64,000 nucleotides of DNA from CAIWHR01 sp963713275 (GTDB taxonomy: Bacteria > Pseudomonadota > Gammaproteobacteria > Burkholderiales > Casimicrobiaceae), in assembly GCA_963713275.1 (NCBI GenBank), contig CAVQLG010000007.1, forward strand, positions 248,001-312,000. The letters run 5' to 3'. The position numbers were made by a program, and so were the translations under genes. Shown here piece by piece: positions 1-7,807 of the stretch (positions are counted from its first letter, which is position 1; each line of letters begins with the position of its first letter). The notes under the pieces are model-generated. The model had not been told where the DNA came from and did not search any database. It saw only the letters and a program-made list of their open reading frames with translations.

Positions 1-654
1 GGCTCCGGAACGTTCAGGATGAACGTCGCGCTGTCGGCGCTGCCCGACTTCACCGCGCTTCCGGGTGCTGCCGCACAGCCGCACCACGCCAGCGGCATCG
101 TGCTGGCACCCTCGCTGGGCTACATGGAGCGCGCGTTCTTCGACGCGCGCACGCGCGGCTGGTCGGCGCAGCCCATCGTCGAGATCCTGATCCCTTCGGT
201 CGTCGACGACACGCTGGCGCCGGCCGGCGCGCATGTGGCGAGCCTCTTCTGCCAGCACGTGCGCCCCGATCTGCCGGCGGTGCGCCCGGGGGTTGGCTGG
301 GACGATGCGCGGGACGAAGTCGCCGACCTGATGATCGACACGGTCACGCGCTTCGCGCCGAACTTCCGCGGGAGCGTCCTGGGCTGCCGGGCGCTGTCCC
401 CGCTGGACCTCGAGCGCGAGTTCGGGCTCACCGGCGGCGACATCTTCCACGGCGCGCTGACCCTCGACCAGCTCTTCGCCGCGCGGCCGGTGCTGGGGCA
501 CGGCAGCTACCGCGCGCCGATTCCCGGCCTCTACCTGTGCGGGTCGGGCACGCACCCCGGCGGCGGCGTGACCGGCGTGCCCGGGCACAACGCCGCCCGC
601 GAGATCCTGCGCGACGCGCGGCGGCGGCGTGGCCGCTTCGCACTCGCGACGTGA
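1..654 (+). CDS. FAD-dependent oxidoreductase, C-terminal part (phytoene-desaturase/PYROXD2-like)
   Basis: The reading frame is open from base 1 (GSGTFRMN...) and stops at 652-654, so the gene begins left of the window and only about 217 C-terminal residues are visible. The end of the protein (GLYLCGSGTHPGGGVTGVPG, then HNAAREIL) is the FAD-binding C-terminal signature of the amine-oxidase/phytoene-desaturase superfamily, close to the PYROXD2 type. These flavoproteins oxidise or desaturate lipid-like substrates; the substrate here cannot be told. The N-terminal Rossmann GxGxxG motif would lie outside the window. The 105 bases between this stop and rnpB hold nothing I recognise. Confidence 0.75.
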   Translation, partial: GSGTFRMNVALSALPDFTALPGAAAQPHHASGIVLAPSLGYMERAFFDARTRGWSAQPIVEILIPSVVDDTLAPAGAHVASLFCQHVRPDLPAVRPGVGWDDARDEVADLMIDTVTRFAPNFRGSVLGCRALSPLDLEREFGLTGGDIFHGALTLDQLFAARPVLGHGSYRAPIPGLYLCGSGTHPGGGVTGVPGHNAAREILRDARRRRGRFALAT

Positions 655-759
655 GATGTCTCGTCGTTCGCTCGCTCGCGCCGGTGCGGGCGGGCGACGC
701 GTGGCGGGGGAAGGCTGCCGCGGCGGCGCGGCCGCGCGCGGAGATCTCCCCCCGGAACA

Positions 760-1109
760 AAGTGAAGTCAGCCGATAAGCCGGGTTCTGTTACGGCGCGC
801 CTGCGCGCGCTATGGCCGTCATTCGTCTAGGCCCGCCGTTGCCGGTGGGCTCGAGCCACCTACCCGCGGACTTACGCGAGCAGCGTCGATGTCCGCCTAC
901 TTGGTGTTGCTCCGGATGGAGGTTGCCGCGTTTCACCCGCCCCGGGTTTGACGCCGGGGCGACTCGTCTCTGTGGCCCTGTTCCTCGCCTTCGTCGTCCG
1001 CGCAAACGGAAGACTTATCGCGTCCGGGTGTTACCCGGCATCCTGCTCTGTGGAGCCCGGACTTTCCTCCCCCCTCGGTCAAGAGGGCGGCGACGGTCTG
1101 GCTGGCTTC
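760..1109 (-). ncRNA. rnpB: RNase P RNA (class A)
   Basis: Catalytic RNA of ribonuclease P, which removes 5' leaders from tRNA precursors. Read on the minus strand it starts GAAGCCAGCCAGACCGTCGC, contains the hallmark GAGGAAAGTCCGGGCTCC (near 1055-1075), the universally conserved ACAGAA segment near the 3' end, and ends with GGCTTATCGGCTGACTTCAC, which matches the 3' domain of bacterial type A RNAs. Length is about 350 nt, as expected. The 5' end is set by similarity to the GAAGCUGACCAGACAG start of the E. coli RNA. The 3' end is accurate to a few bases. No clear T-rich terminator follows. Confidence 0.95.
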
Positions 1110-1141
1110 GGGGTCTAGGATAGCATCCGCGCCGCGCAGCG

Positions 1142-2191
1142 TCAGGCGGAAGGCGCGGCGGCGACGCGCCAGCGCACGGCTTCGCCTCCGCGCAGCGGCA
1201 CGACCGTCTCGGCGCCGAACGGGTAGGCCGCCGGCACGGTCCACGGCTCCCGGACCAGCGTGAGCGCGTCCCGGTTGCGCGGCAGCCGGTAGAAATCCGC
1301 GCCGTGGAAGCTCGCGAAGCCCTCGAGGCGGTCGAGCGCGCCGGCATCCTCGAACGCCTCGGCGTAGAGCTCGAGCGCCGCGTGGGCGGAATAGCAGCCG
1401 GCGCAGCCGCAGGCGTGTTCCTTGGTGGGGCGGGCGTGCGGCGCGCTGTCGGTGCCGAGGAAGAACTTGGGGCTGCCCGACGTGGCGGCACGGACCAGCG
1501 CCTCGCGGTGCGTTTCGCGCTTGAGGATCGGCAGGCAGTAGAAGTGCGGGCGCACGCCGCCGGCAAAGAGCGCGTTGCGCGACCAGAGGAGGTGCTGCGG
1601 CGTGATCGTCGCCGCGACGTTGGCGGACGCACCCGCGACGAACTCGGCCGCCTCGCGCGTGGAGACGTGCTCGAGCACGATGCGCAAGCCCGGGAAGTCG
1701 CGGACGATCTGCCGCAACAGGCGATCGACGAACACCCGCTCGCGGTCGAAAATGTCGACGTCGGCGTCGGTCACCTCGCCGTGGAGCGACAGCACGACGC
1801 CGTGCTTTTCCATCGCCGCGAGCGCCGGGTAGACGCGCGGAAGCGCCGTCACGCCCGCGTCCGAATGGGTCGTCGCGCCCATCGGGTAGTACTTGACTGC
1901 GTGGACGAAACCGGACGCCGCCGCGCGCGCGATCTCGGCGGCGTCGGTGTGGTCGGTGAGATAGAGCGTCATCAGCGGCGTGAAGTCCGACCCGGCCGGC
2001 CGCGCCGCGAGGATGCGGTCGCGATACGCCGCAGCCTGCGCAGTCGTCGTCACCGGAGGCTTGAGATTCGGCATGACTATTGCTCTTGCGAAGACGCGCG
2101 CGGTTGCCGCCACCGTGTCCGGCAGCGGTGGTCCATCTCGCAGGTGCAGGTGCCAGTCGTCCGGACGGGTCAACAGGAGTTCGGCGGGCAT
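1142..2191 (-). CDS. pyrC: Dihydroorotase
   Basis: Zinc enzyme of pyrimidine synthesis that closes N-carbamoyl-aspartate to dihydroorotate in the cytoplasm; 349 aa, the usual length of the short PyrC class. Visible motifs are the metal-binding HLH at residues 14-16 (DDWHLHLRDG), the carbamylated lysine K100 in HAVKYYP, LEHVST with a ligand histidine, and GTDSAPH with the catalytic aspartate. The frame is open upstream to 2359, but ATG 2191 is chosen because family similarity begins there (MPAELLLTRPDDW) and a TATAAT box lies 26 bp upstream. It is divergent from dksA. Confidence 0.95.
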   Translation of the reverse strand: MPAELLLTRPDDWHLHLRDGPPLPDTVAATARVFARAIVMPNLKPPVTTTAQAAAYRDRILAARPAGSDFTPLMTLYLTDHTDAAEIARAAASGFVHAVKYYPMGATTHSDAGVTALPRVYPALAAMEKHGVVLSLHGEVTDADVDIFDRERVFVDRLLRQIVRDFPGLRIVLEHVSTREAAEFVAGASANVAATITPQHLLWSRNALFAGGVRPHFYCLPILKRETHREALVRAATSGSPKFFLGTDSAPHARPTKEHACGCAGCYSAHAALELYAEAFEDAGALDRLEGFASFHGADFYRLPRNRDALTLVREPWTVPAAYPFGAETVVPLRGGEAVRWRVAAAPSA

Positions 2192-2216
2192 GATGCGAAC
2201 ACGTTGTTTTTGCGGG

Positions 2217-2222
2217 ATTATA
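2217..2222 (-). promoter_or_regulatory. -10 box for pyrC
   Basis: Minus-strand TATAAT 26 bp before the pyrC start, in a 188-bp divergent intergenic region. No good -35 is visible at 17 bp, and the 5' leader would be only about 20 nt. This is inference from sequence match alone. Confidence 0.4.
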
Positions 2223-2275
2223 CGCTTGGCGCGCACGCCTGGCGGCGGCGGTGGCGGTTGCAGTCGGGAGCGAGC

Positions 2276-2281
2276 TATAAT
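2276..2281 (+). promoter_or_regulatory. -10 box for dksA with GC-rich discriminator
   Basis: Consensus TATAAT followed at once by CGCCCGC. A GC-rich discriminator is the feature that makes promoters sensitive to ppGpp/DksA, so autoregulation is plausible. No consensus -35 is seen; TTGCAG at 2258 is too close (12 bp). The box lies 98 bp before the dksA start. Confidence 0.4.
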
Positions 2282-2379
2282 CGCCCGCTTCGCTCGACGA
2301 AGCATCCGGCCGCGCAGGGTCGCAGTCGGGACAAAACCAGCCGTTAACGGCATTGCCACTAGAGTTCGCAGAGGTCAGC

Positions 2380-2823
2380 ATGGCAGTCAAGCAAGCAACC
2401 ATCGCCAAGAAGCCCAAGGTGCTTACCGAGGAGGAACTGCTGCGCGCGCCCGACCGGGAATACATGAGCGAAGCACAACTCGCCTTCTTCCGTCAGCGTC
2501 TGGTTGACATTCGCGAACAGATCCTGCGCAACGCCGGCGACACCGGCGAGCACCTGCGCGAGAACGAAGTGACCACCGATCCCTCCGACCGCGCAACGCT
2601 CGAGGAGGAGTACACCCTTGAACTGCGCACGCGGGACCGCGAACGAAAGCTGTTGAAGAAGGTCGAAAAGTCACTCAAGCTGATCGACGAAGGAAGCTAC
2701 GGCTATTGCGAGGAAACAGGCGAACCCATCGGCATTCCGCGTCTGCTCGCGCGACCGACGGCGACACTCTCGCTCGAGGCCCAGGAGCGGCGCGAGCGCG
2801 TGCAGAGGATGTTCGGCGATTGA
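2380..2823 (+). CDS. dksA: RNA polymerase-binding transcription factor DksA (zinc-ligand-poor type)
   Basis: Secondary-channel factor that works with ppGpp in the stringent response; 147 aa. The coiled-coil hairpin carries the catalytic tip motif DPSDRA (D67, D70, A72), equivalent to E. coli D71/D74/A76. The C-terminal globular domain keeps YGYCEETGEPIGIPRL, but of the four zinc cysteines only C110 remains; the others are T113, S131 and A134. It therefore probably folds without zinc, like Pseudomonas DksA2 and many betaproteobacterial homologues. ATG 2380 follows AGAGGT; an upstream ATG at 2353 would add nine unrelated residues. Confidence 0.93.
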   Translation: MAVKQATIAKKPKVLTEEELLRAPDREYMSEAQLAFFRQRLVDIREQILRNAGDTGEHLRENEVTTDPSDRATLEEEYTLELRTRDRERKLLKKVEKSLKLIDEGSYGYCEETGEPIGIPRLLARPTATLSLEAQERRERVQRMFGD

Positions 2824-2995
2824 ACGCTGCGGGCCCACGTTCCGTTCGCCGCGCTGCCGCCAGCCACTGAACGAGCCTTCCGACCCGACGTCACCGGGTG
2901 CAACAGCCCGAGCCGCGGACCGCTCCAGGCGTTCCCGGCCCCGGCGACCCTCCCCGTCCCAGACCCCTCTCCAACCTTTCAGGAGTCAGACCCCC

Positions 2996-3592
2996 ATGTT
3001 CACGCTTCCGCCCCTTCCTTATGCCGAGGGCGCGCTCGCGCCCGTGATTTCCGCGCACACTGTCGGTTTCCATTACGGCAAGCACCACCGGGCCTACGTC
3101 GACAACCTCAATAACCTCGTCAAGGGCACCGCCTTCGAGGGCGCGGCGCTGGAGAAGATCATCCGGGACGCGGCGGGCAAGCCCGACCAGGCGGGTGTCT
3201 TCAACAACGCCGCTCAGATCTGGAACCACACGTTCTACTGGAACAGCCTCGGACCGCACGGTGGCGGCAAGCCGTCGGGCAGGCTCGCCGCGATGATCGA
3301 TAGCGATCTGGGCGGTTTCGACAGCTTCCGCAAGGAACTCGCCGCGACCACGGTATCGCAGTTCGGCTCCGGCTGGGGCTGGCTGGTCGTCGACGGCGGC
3401 AAGCTCAAGATCGTCAAGACCAGCAACGCCGAGGTGCCGTTCACCAAGGGGCAGAAGCCGCTGCTTACCATCGACGTCTGGGAGCACGCCTACTACCTCG
3501 ACTACCAGAACAAGCGTGCCGACTACGTCAACGCCCTGATCGACAAGCTGCTCAACTGGGAATTCGCCAGCGAGAACCTGGCCAAGGCCTGA
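2996..3592 (+). CDS. sodB: Superoxide dismutase, iron type
   Basis: Converts superoxide to hydrogen peroxide and oxygen in the cytoplasm; 198 aa, standard for the Fe/Mn family. Metal ligands are H26, H78 (in AAQIWNH), D160 and H164 (DVWEHAYYLDYQ). The active-site glutamine Q74 in the AAQ motif, rather than one in the C-terminal half, points to iron. The start ATG follows TTTCAGGAGTCAG, a good ribosome-binding site. There is no signal peptide. It stands alone between dksA and the STAS gene. Confidence 0.95.
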   Translation: MFTLPPLPYAEGALAPVISAHTVGFHYGKHHRAYVDNLNNLVKGTAFEGAALEKIIRDAAGKPDQAGVFNNAAQIWNHTFYWNSLGPHGGGKPSGRLAAMIDSDLGGFDSFRKELAATTVSQFGSGWGWLVVDGGKLKIVKTSNAEVPFTKGQKPLLTIDVWEHAYYLDYQNKRADYVNALIDKLLNWEFASENLAKA

Positions 3593-3712
3593 TCGTTCGC
3601 CGCGCTCCCCGGCATCGCTTTCGGCCGACGCTTCGGCCGTCGCGTTCGGCCGTCACACTTGGCGGCGGCCGAAGCGCCAGCGTCTCCGGCTGGCCGGGGT
3701 TTGCGCGCCCGC

Positions 3713-3741
3713 TTGTCGTCGCGCTATGGCGGGAACATAAT
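3713..3741 (+). promoter_or_regulatory. Sigma-70-type promoter for the STAS-hslV genes
   Basis: TTGTCG (3713-3718), 17-bp spacer, CATAAT (3736-3741), located 80 bp before the STAS protein start. Spacing is ideal and both boxes are near consensus. Predicted by eye only. Confidence 0.45.
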
Positions 3742-3820
3742 CGTGCTCCCGCTGCGCGAAGCCCCGGACGATTGGCGCCCGGAGCGCCGCCGAACCTGCG
3801 CCGCGGCGCTGCGCTCATCG

Positions 3821-5071
3821 ATGGGTTTTTTCTCCAAGCCGACCGGCAAGAAGCCCGCACCCGCCAAGGCGGAGGCAGGCCCTGCGCCGCCGCCGCGGCC
3901 CGCGTCGGCGCACGAGGTCGCGGCGCAGGTCGCGGGTCGGGTGTCACGGCCGGGCGACGGACGGCCCATCGATCCGGTCGCGAACGACATCACGATCGGC
4001 GACGCCAGCATGATCGAGTGGGCGTCGCCCCGCCAGGCTGCGTTCGAAGTCGTCGCCGCGAACCCCGGGCTGTGCGAGGTGCTGGAAAACGCCGCGCTGT
4101 TCTACGCCAGCGGCAAGGCGGACCTTGCCCGTTCCACGCTCGAGCACGGCGTGCAGACGGACCATGACGCACGCACGTCGCCGCTGGCGTGGCTCGCCTT
4201 GTTCGACCTGTTGCAGCGCGCCGGCGACCGAGCCGCATTCGACCGCATGGCGATGATCTACGTCGTCGAGTTCGAGTGCTCGGCGCCCGCCTGGGACGAG
4301 GGCAAGCCCGCGCAGGTTGGCGCGCGCGCGGTGCCCAGCGGCTACATCCCGCTCTCCGGCAAGCTGACGGGCGGCAGCGTCGAGCAGATCGAGGGTCTCA
4401 GGCGCGCGGTCGCGAAGAAGGTGCCGAGGGCGCGTCTGGATCTCGCCAAGGTCACCGGCGTCGACGAGGTGGGCGCGCGGCTCCTGGCCGAGGCGCTCGC
4501 GGGCGCCAGGGCAGCGCGGTTCGAGCTCGAGATCACGCATCTGGAAACGCTCCGGTCGGCCCTCGAGGCCGCGGTGCGGCAGGGGCGCGAAGGCGGCGAG
4601 GGCCTGTGGCTCCTGTCCCTCGAGCTGCTGCAATGGCAACACGACCGCGCGGCGTTCGAAGACCGGGCCATCGAGTTCGCGGTGGCGTTCGAGCTCTCGC
4701 CGCCGTCGTGGGAACCTCCGCCCGACACCGGCGCGTCCGGGCCGCGGCCGCAGGCCGAGGCGGGCCCGGCGTCGGCGCCACGGGAGTCCGCGGAGAGCGA
4801 ATCGTTGCGATGGTCGGGCGAGATGATCGGCCCCACCGCGCCGCAGCTCGCGCAGCTGCCCGAGTTCGCGCTGCGGCGCAGCGTCGTGCCGCTGGACATG
4901 ACCGACGTCAGCCGCGTCGATTTCGTCTGCGCGGGGGCGCTCCTGAACATGATCAACAACGTCGAGGTGCAGCGCAAGTCCGTGCAGATCAACGGTGCCT
5001 CGCCGATCATCCGGGCGCTCCTGCTGCTGATCGGCATCTCCCCACGTCATTTCGTCAAGAAGGCGGGCTGA
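3821..5071 (+). CDS. STAS-domain protein of unknown role
   Basis: 416 aa. An acidic/proline-rich N-terminus (residues about 1-55) is followed by helical stretches and at least two STAS-like segments: one around residues 170-250 (YIPLSGKLTGG..., RARLDLAKVTGVDEVGARLL) and one at the C-terminus around 330-410 (LRWSGEMIGPTAPQL..., VPLDMTDVSRVDFVCAGALL). STAS domains in anti-sigma-factor antagonists bind partner proteins or nucleotides. Each segment ends its beta strand in a conserved D followed by a helix, but no classic phosphorylated serine motif is evident. ATG 3821 (MGFFSKPTGKKP) is chosen over an upstream in-frame ATG because the promoter lies between them. It precedes hslV by 67 bp. Confidence 0.75.
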   Translation: MGFFSKPTGKKPAPAKAEAGPAPPPRPASAHEVAAQVAGRVSRPGDGRPIDPVANDITIGDASMIEWASPRQAAFEVVAANPGLCEVLENAALFYASGKADLARSTLEHGVQTDHDARTSPLAWLALFDLLQRAGDRAAFDRMAMIYVVEFECSAPAWDEGKPAQVGARAVPSGYIPLSGKLTGGSVEQIEGLRRAVAKKVPRARLDLAKVTGVDEVGARLLAEALAGARAARFELEITHLETLRSALEAAVRQGREGGEGLWLLSLELLQWQHDRAAFEDRAIEFAVAFELSPPSWEPPPDTGASGPRPQAEAGPASAPRESAESESLRWSGEMIGPTAPQLAQLPEFALRRSVVPLDMTDVSRVDFVCAGALLNMINNVEVQRKSVQINGASPIIRALLLLIGISPRHFVKKAG

Positions 5072-5138
5072 TTCGGCGCTTCCGGCCGAGGCCGCGCAGC
5101 GCTCTCCTGCCGGTTCACCGCGCCTTCCGGCCCTCTCC

Positions 5139-5708
5139 ATGGAAGCTTTTCACGGCACGACGATCGTATCGGTGCGTCGCCGCGACCAGATCGCGCTGGG
5201 CGGGGACGGCCAGGTCACGCTGGGCAGCGTCGTCGTCAAGGCGACGGCGCGCAAGGTGCGACGTCTGCACAACGACCGCGTGCTGGCGGGATTCGCCGGC
5301 GCGACCGCCGATGCGTTCACGTTGTTCGAGCGCTTCGAGGCCAAGCTCGACAAGCACCAGGGCCACCTCGCGCGTGCCGCGGTCGAGCTTGCCAAGGACT
5401 GGCGGGCCGACCGCATCCTGCGCCGGCTGGAAGCGATGCTCGCGGTCGCTGACCGCGGTGCCTCGCTGATCATCACCGGCAACGGCGACGTGCTCGAGCC
5501 CGAGTTCGGCATCGCCGCGATCGGCTCCGGCGGACCGTACGCGCAGGCGGCGGCGCGGGCGCTGCTCGAGCACAGCGAACTCGACGCCGCCGCAATCGTC
5601 AAACACGCGCTGACCATTGCCGGTGACCTGTGCATCTACACCAACCAGAACCACGTCATCGAAGTGCTGGACCCGCTGTCCGACGCCGAGGAACGCAGGC
5701 CAGCATGA
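5139..5708 (+). CDS. hslV: ATP-dependent protease proteolytic subunit HslV (ClpQ)
   Basis: Threonine peptidase that forms a double hexamer and normally works with the HslU ATPase; 189 aa. The N-terminus MEAFHG-TTIVSVRR shows the catalytic threonine at T7, exposed after removal of the six-residue propeptide. The conserved GDGQVTLG and GSGGPYAQAAARALL segments are present. Its stop overlaps the next gene by ATGA. Unusually, no hslU follows: the next gene is a flavin monooxygenase. Confidence 0.95.
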   Translation: MEAFHGTTIVSVRRRDQIALGGDGQVTLGSVVVKATARKVRRLHNDRVLAGFAGATADAFTLFERFEAKLDKHQGHLARAAVELAKDWRADRILRRLEAMLAVADRGASLIITGNGDVLEPEFGIAAIGSGGPYAQAAARALLEHSELDAAAIVKHALTIAGDLCIYTNQNHVIEVLDPLSDAEERRPA

Positions 5709-6913
5709 GCACGTTGGCCGACGATGCCGGCGCCGAGGTCGGCACGCGCCGTTGCGACGTGCTCATCGCCGGCGCGGGGCTGGTCGGCCTCTCGCTCGCT
5801 CCGGCGCTCGCTCGCGCCGGACTCGACGTCGTGCTCGCGGACCGTGCCGTGCCGCTGGTGCCGGAGCCCGCGCCGGACAGCTGGGACGTTCGTGTCTACG
5901 CCATCAGCCCGGGCAGCGCCGCCTGGCTGCGCGCGGTCGGCGCCTGGCAGGCGCTGCCAGCCGAGCGCATCACCGCAGTCGAAACGATGCGTGTCGCCGG
6001 CGACAACGGCGCGTTGCTCGATTTCTCCGCCTACGACAACGGCGAGCGCGCGCTGGCGTGGATCGTGGAGGAGCGCGCGCTGCGCGCCGCGCTCGTCCCT
6101 AGGGTGCACGAGGCCGGCGTCGAGATCGTCGCGCCCTGCGCGTTCGACACGCTGACGTGGAGCGAGCACGGCGGGCACCTCACCGGCGAGGACGGCAAGG
6201 TGATCGTCGCCCGTCTCGTCGTGGGTGCCGACGGCCTGCGCTCCGTCGTTCGCCGGGCGGCCGGGATCGACGCGCCGGTGCGCTCGTACGGCCAGGTCGG
6301 CGTGGTCGCCAATTTCGCCTGTGAGCGGGCGCATCACGGCCGTGCCCACCAGTGGTTCCGCCCGGACGGCAGCATTCTCGCGTGGCTGCCGTTGCCGGGA
6401 CGGCGGGTGTCGATGGTCTGGTCGGCGCCCGACGCGCTGGCCGCCGAGCTGCTGCAGGCGCCATCGGCTGCGCTCGCCGAGCGCGTCGCGGGGGCGGGGC
6501 GGCACGTCCTCGGGGCGTTCTCGTGCCTCACGCCGCCGGCCGGGTACCCGCTGCAGTTCATGCGCGCGCTTGGGGTGGTCGCGCACCGGCTCGCACTCGT
6601 CGGCGACGCCGCGCACGGCGTGCACCCGCTGGCCGGACAGGGCGTCAACCTCGGCTTCGGCGACGCCGAGGCGCTCGCGATGGTGCTGCGGCAGCGCGGA
6701 CCGGTCGCCGATCCGGGCGAACCCATCCTGCTGGAACGCTATGCGCGCAAGCGCAGCGAACCTGTGCTGGCGATGCAGGCGGTGACCGATGGCCTGGTGC
6801 GTTTGTTCGCAAGCCCGGCGCCGTGGCAGAAGGCCGTGCGCAACCTGGGGATGGCCGCCATCGACCGGCTTCCCGCCGCGAAGCGCCTGCTGGCGCAATC
6901 CGCTTTGCGTTGA
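5705..6913 (+). CDS. UbiH/UbiF/COQ6-family FAD-dependent monooxygenase
   Basis: 402 aa aromatic-ring hydroxylase of the ubiquinone-biosynthesis family. It shows all three flavin-binding landmarks: GAGLVGLSLA near residue 20, the DG motif VVGADGLRSVVRRAAG near residue 175, and GDAAHGVHPLAGQGVNLGF near residue 300. Likely role: hydroxylation of a polyprenyl-phenol ring in ubiquinone synthesis at the inner membrane, but the ring position cannot be assigned. It is translationally coupled to hslV (ATGA overlap at 5705-5708) and followed 28 bp later by dsbC. Confidence 0.88.
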   Translation: MSTLADDAGAEVGTRRCDVLIAGAGLVGLSLAPALARAGLDVVLADRAVPLVPEPAPDSWDVRVYAISPGSAAWLRAVGAWQALPAERITAVETMRVAGDNGALLDFSAYDNGERALAWIVEERALRAALVPRVHEAGVEIVAPCAFDTLTWSEHGGHLTGEDGKVIVARLVVGADGLRSVVRRAAGIDAPVRSYGQVGVVANFACERAHHGRAHQWFRPDGSILAWLPLPGRRVSMVWSAPDALAAELLQAPSAALAERVAGAGRHVLGAFSCLTPPAGYPLQFMRALGVVAHRLALVGDAAHGVHPLAGQGVNLGFGDAEALAMVLRQRGPVADPGEPILLERYARKRSEPVLAMQAVTDGLVRLFASPAPWQKAVRNLGMAAIDRLPAAKRLLAQSALR

Positions 6914-6941
6914 ATCCGCGCCCTACCCATCGGAGATTGCG

Positions 6942-7766
6942 ATGCAACTCACACCCTCGTTCCGCGGCACCGCGGTGATCGCCCTCGCGGCCACCTGCTG
7001 GGTCGCGCCCCTGGCGCTCGCCCAGGCGCCCGCGACGCCCAAGGCAAAGCCCGTGGCAGCGAAGGCGCCCGCGGCGGACGCCGCCGCCGTCGCGGCGCTG
7101 AAGACGACGCTGGAGCAGAAGTTCCCTGGCGCGGACGTCAACAACATCGCCAGGACCCCCTATTTCGGGCTCTACGAGGCGCGCATCGGCGACCAGCTCG
7201 TCTACACCGACGCGAAGGCCGCGTACGTGATCGTGGGCGCCGTGTACGACACCGAGACCAAGCGCAATCTGACCGAGGCGCGGCAGCGCGAGCTCAACCG
7301 CATCGCGTTCGCGAGCCTGCCGCTCGAGCTCGCGATCAAGAAGGTGAAGGGCAGCGGCGAACGCAAGCTCGCGGTGTTCTCGGACGCGGACTGCCCGTTC
7401 TGCGCGCGGCTCGAGAACGACCTCAAGGGCATCGACAACATCACCATCTACACGTTCCTCTACCCGATCGACCAGCTGCACCCGGACGCCGCGCGCAAGT
7501 CGAGGGCCATCTGGTGCGCGCCCGACAGGGTGAAGGCCTGGGACGAGTTCTTCGCTGCCGGCACGGTCCCGGCCAACGACGGGAGCTGTGACAACCCCGT
7601 CGAGGCCACCGCCGCCCTCGGCGCCAGGCTGCGGGTTACGGCGACGCCGACGCTGGTGTTCGCCGACGGCTCGATGATCCCCGGAGCGCTGCCGGCGGCC
7701 CAGCTCGAGCAGCAGATCCGCGAGTCCGAGGCCCAGGCGAAGAAGCTCGCCGGCGCGGGCAAGTAG
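6942..7766 (+). CDS. dsbC: Thiol:disulfide interchange protein DsbC
   Basis: Periplasmic disulfide isomerase; 274 aa. A signal peptide covers about residues 1-27 (cleavage after ALA), followed by an Ala/Pro/Lys linker, the N-terminal dimerisation domain (about 45-125) and a thioredoxin fold. The active site is C151-P-F-C154; a second structural pair (C192, C216) matches the extra disulfide of E. coli DsbC, and TATPTLVF holds the cis-proline. ATG 6942 follows CGGAGATTGCG, a good ribosome-binding site. DsbD would be needed for reduction and is not in the window. Confidence 0.94.
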   Translation: MQLTPSFRGTAVIALAATCWVAPLALAQAPATPKAKPVAAKAPAADAAAVAALKTTLEQKFPGADVNNIARTPYFGLYEARIGDQLVYTDAKAAYVIVGAVYDTETKRNLTEARQRELNRIAFASLPLELAIKKVKGSGERKLAVFSDADCPFCARLENDLKGIDNITIYTFLYPIDQLHPDAARKSRAIWCAPDRVKAWDEFFAAGTVPANDGSCDNPVEATAALGARLRVTATPTLVFADGSMIPGALPAAQLEQQIRESEAQAKKLAGAGK

Positions 7767-7807
7767 GCGTCACCTGCGAACGCGCCCGAGAGGGCGAGGA
7801 GTGCGGC

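Noticed and set aside
933..2465. 510-residue minus-strand frame spanning rnpB and pyrC
   Set aside because: It runs through the RNase P RNA and a shifted frame of pyrC; no family resemblance.
3944..5140. 398-residue minus-strand open frame
   Set aside because: Shadow of the STAS gene, which has domain similarity and a promoter on the plus strand.
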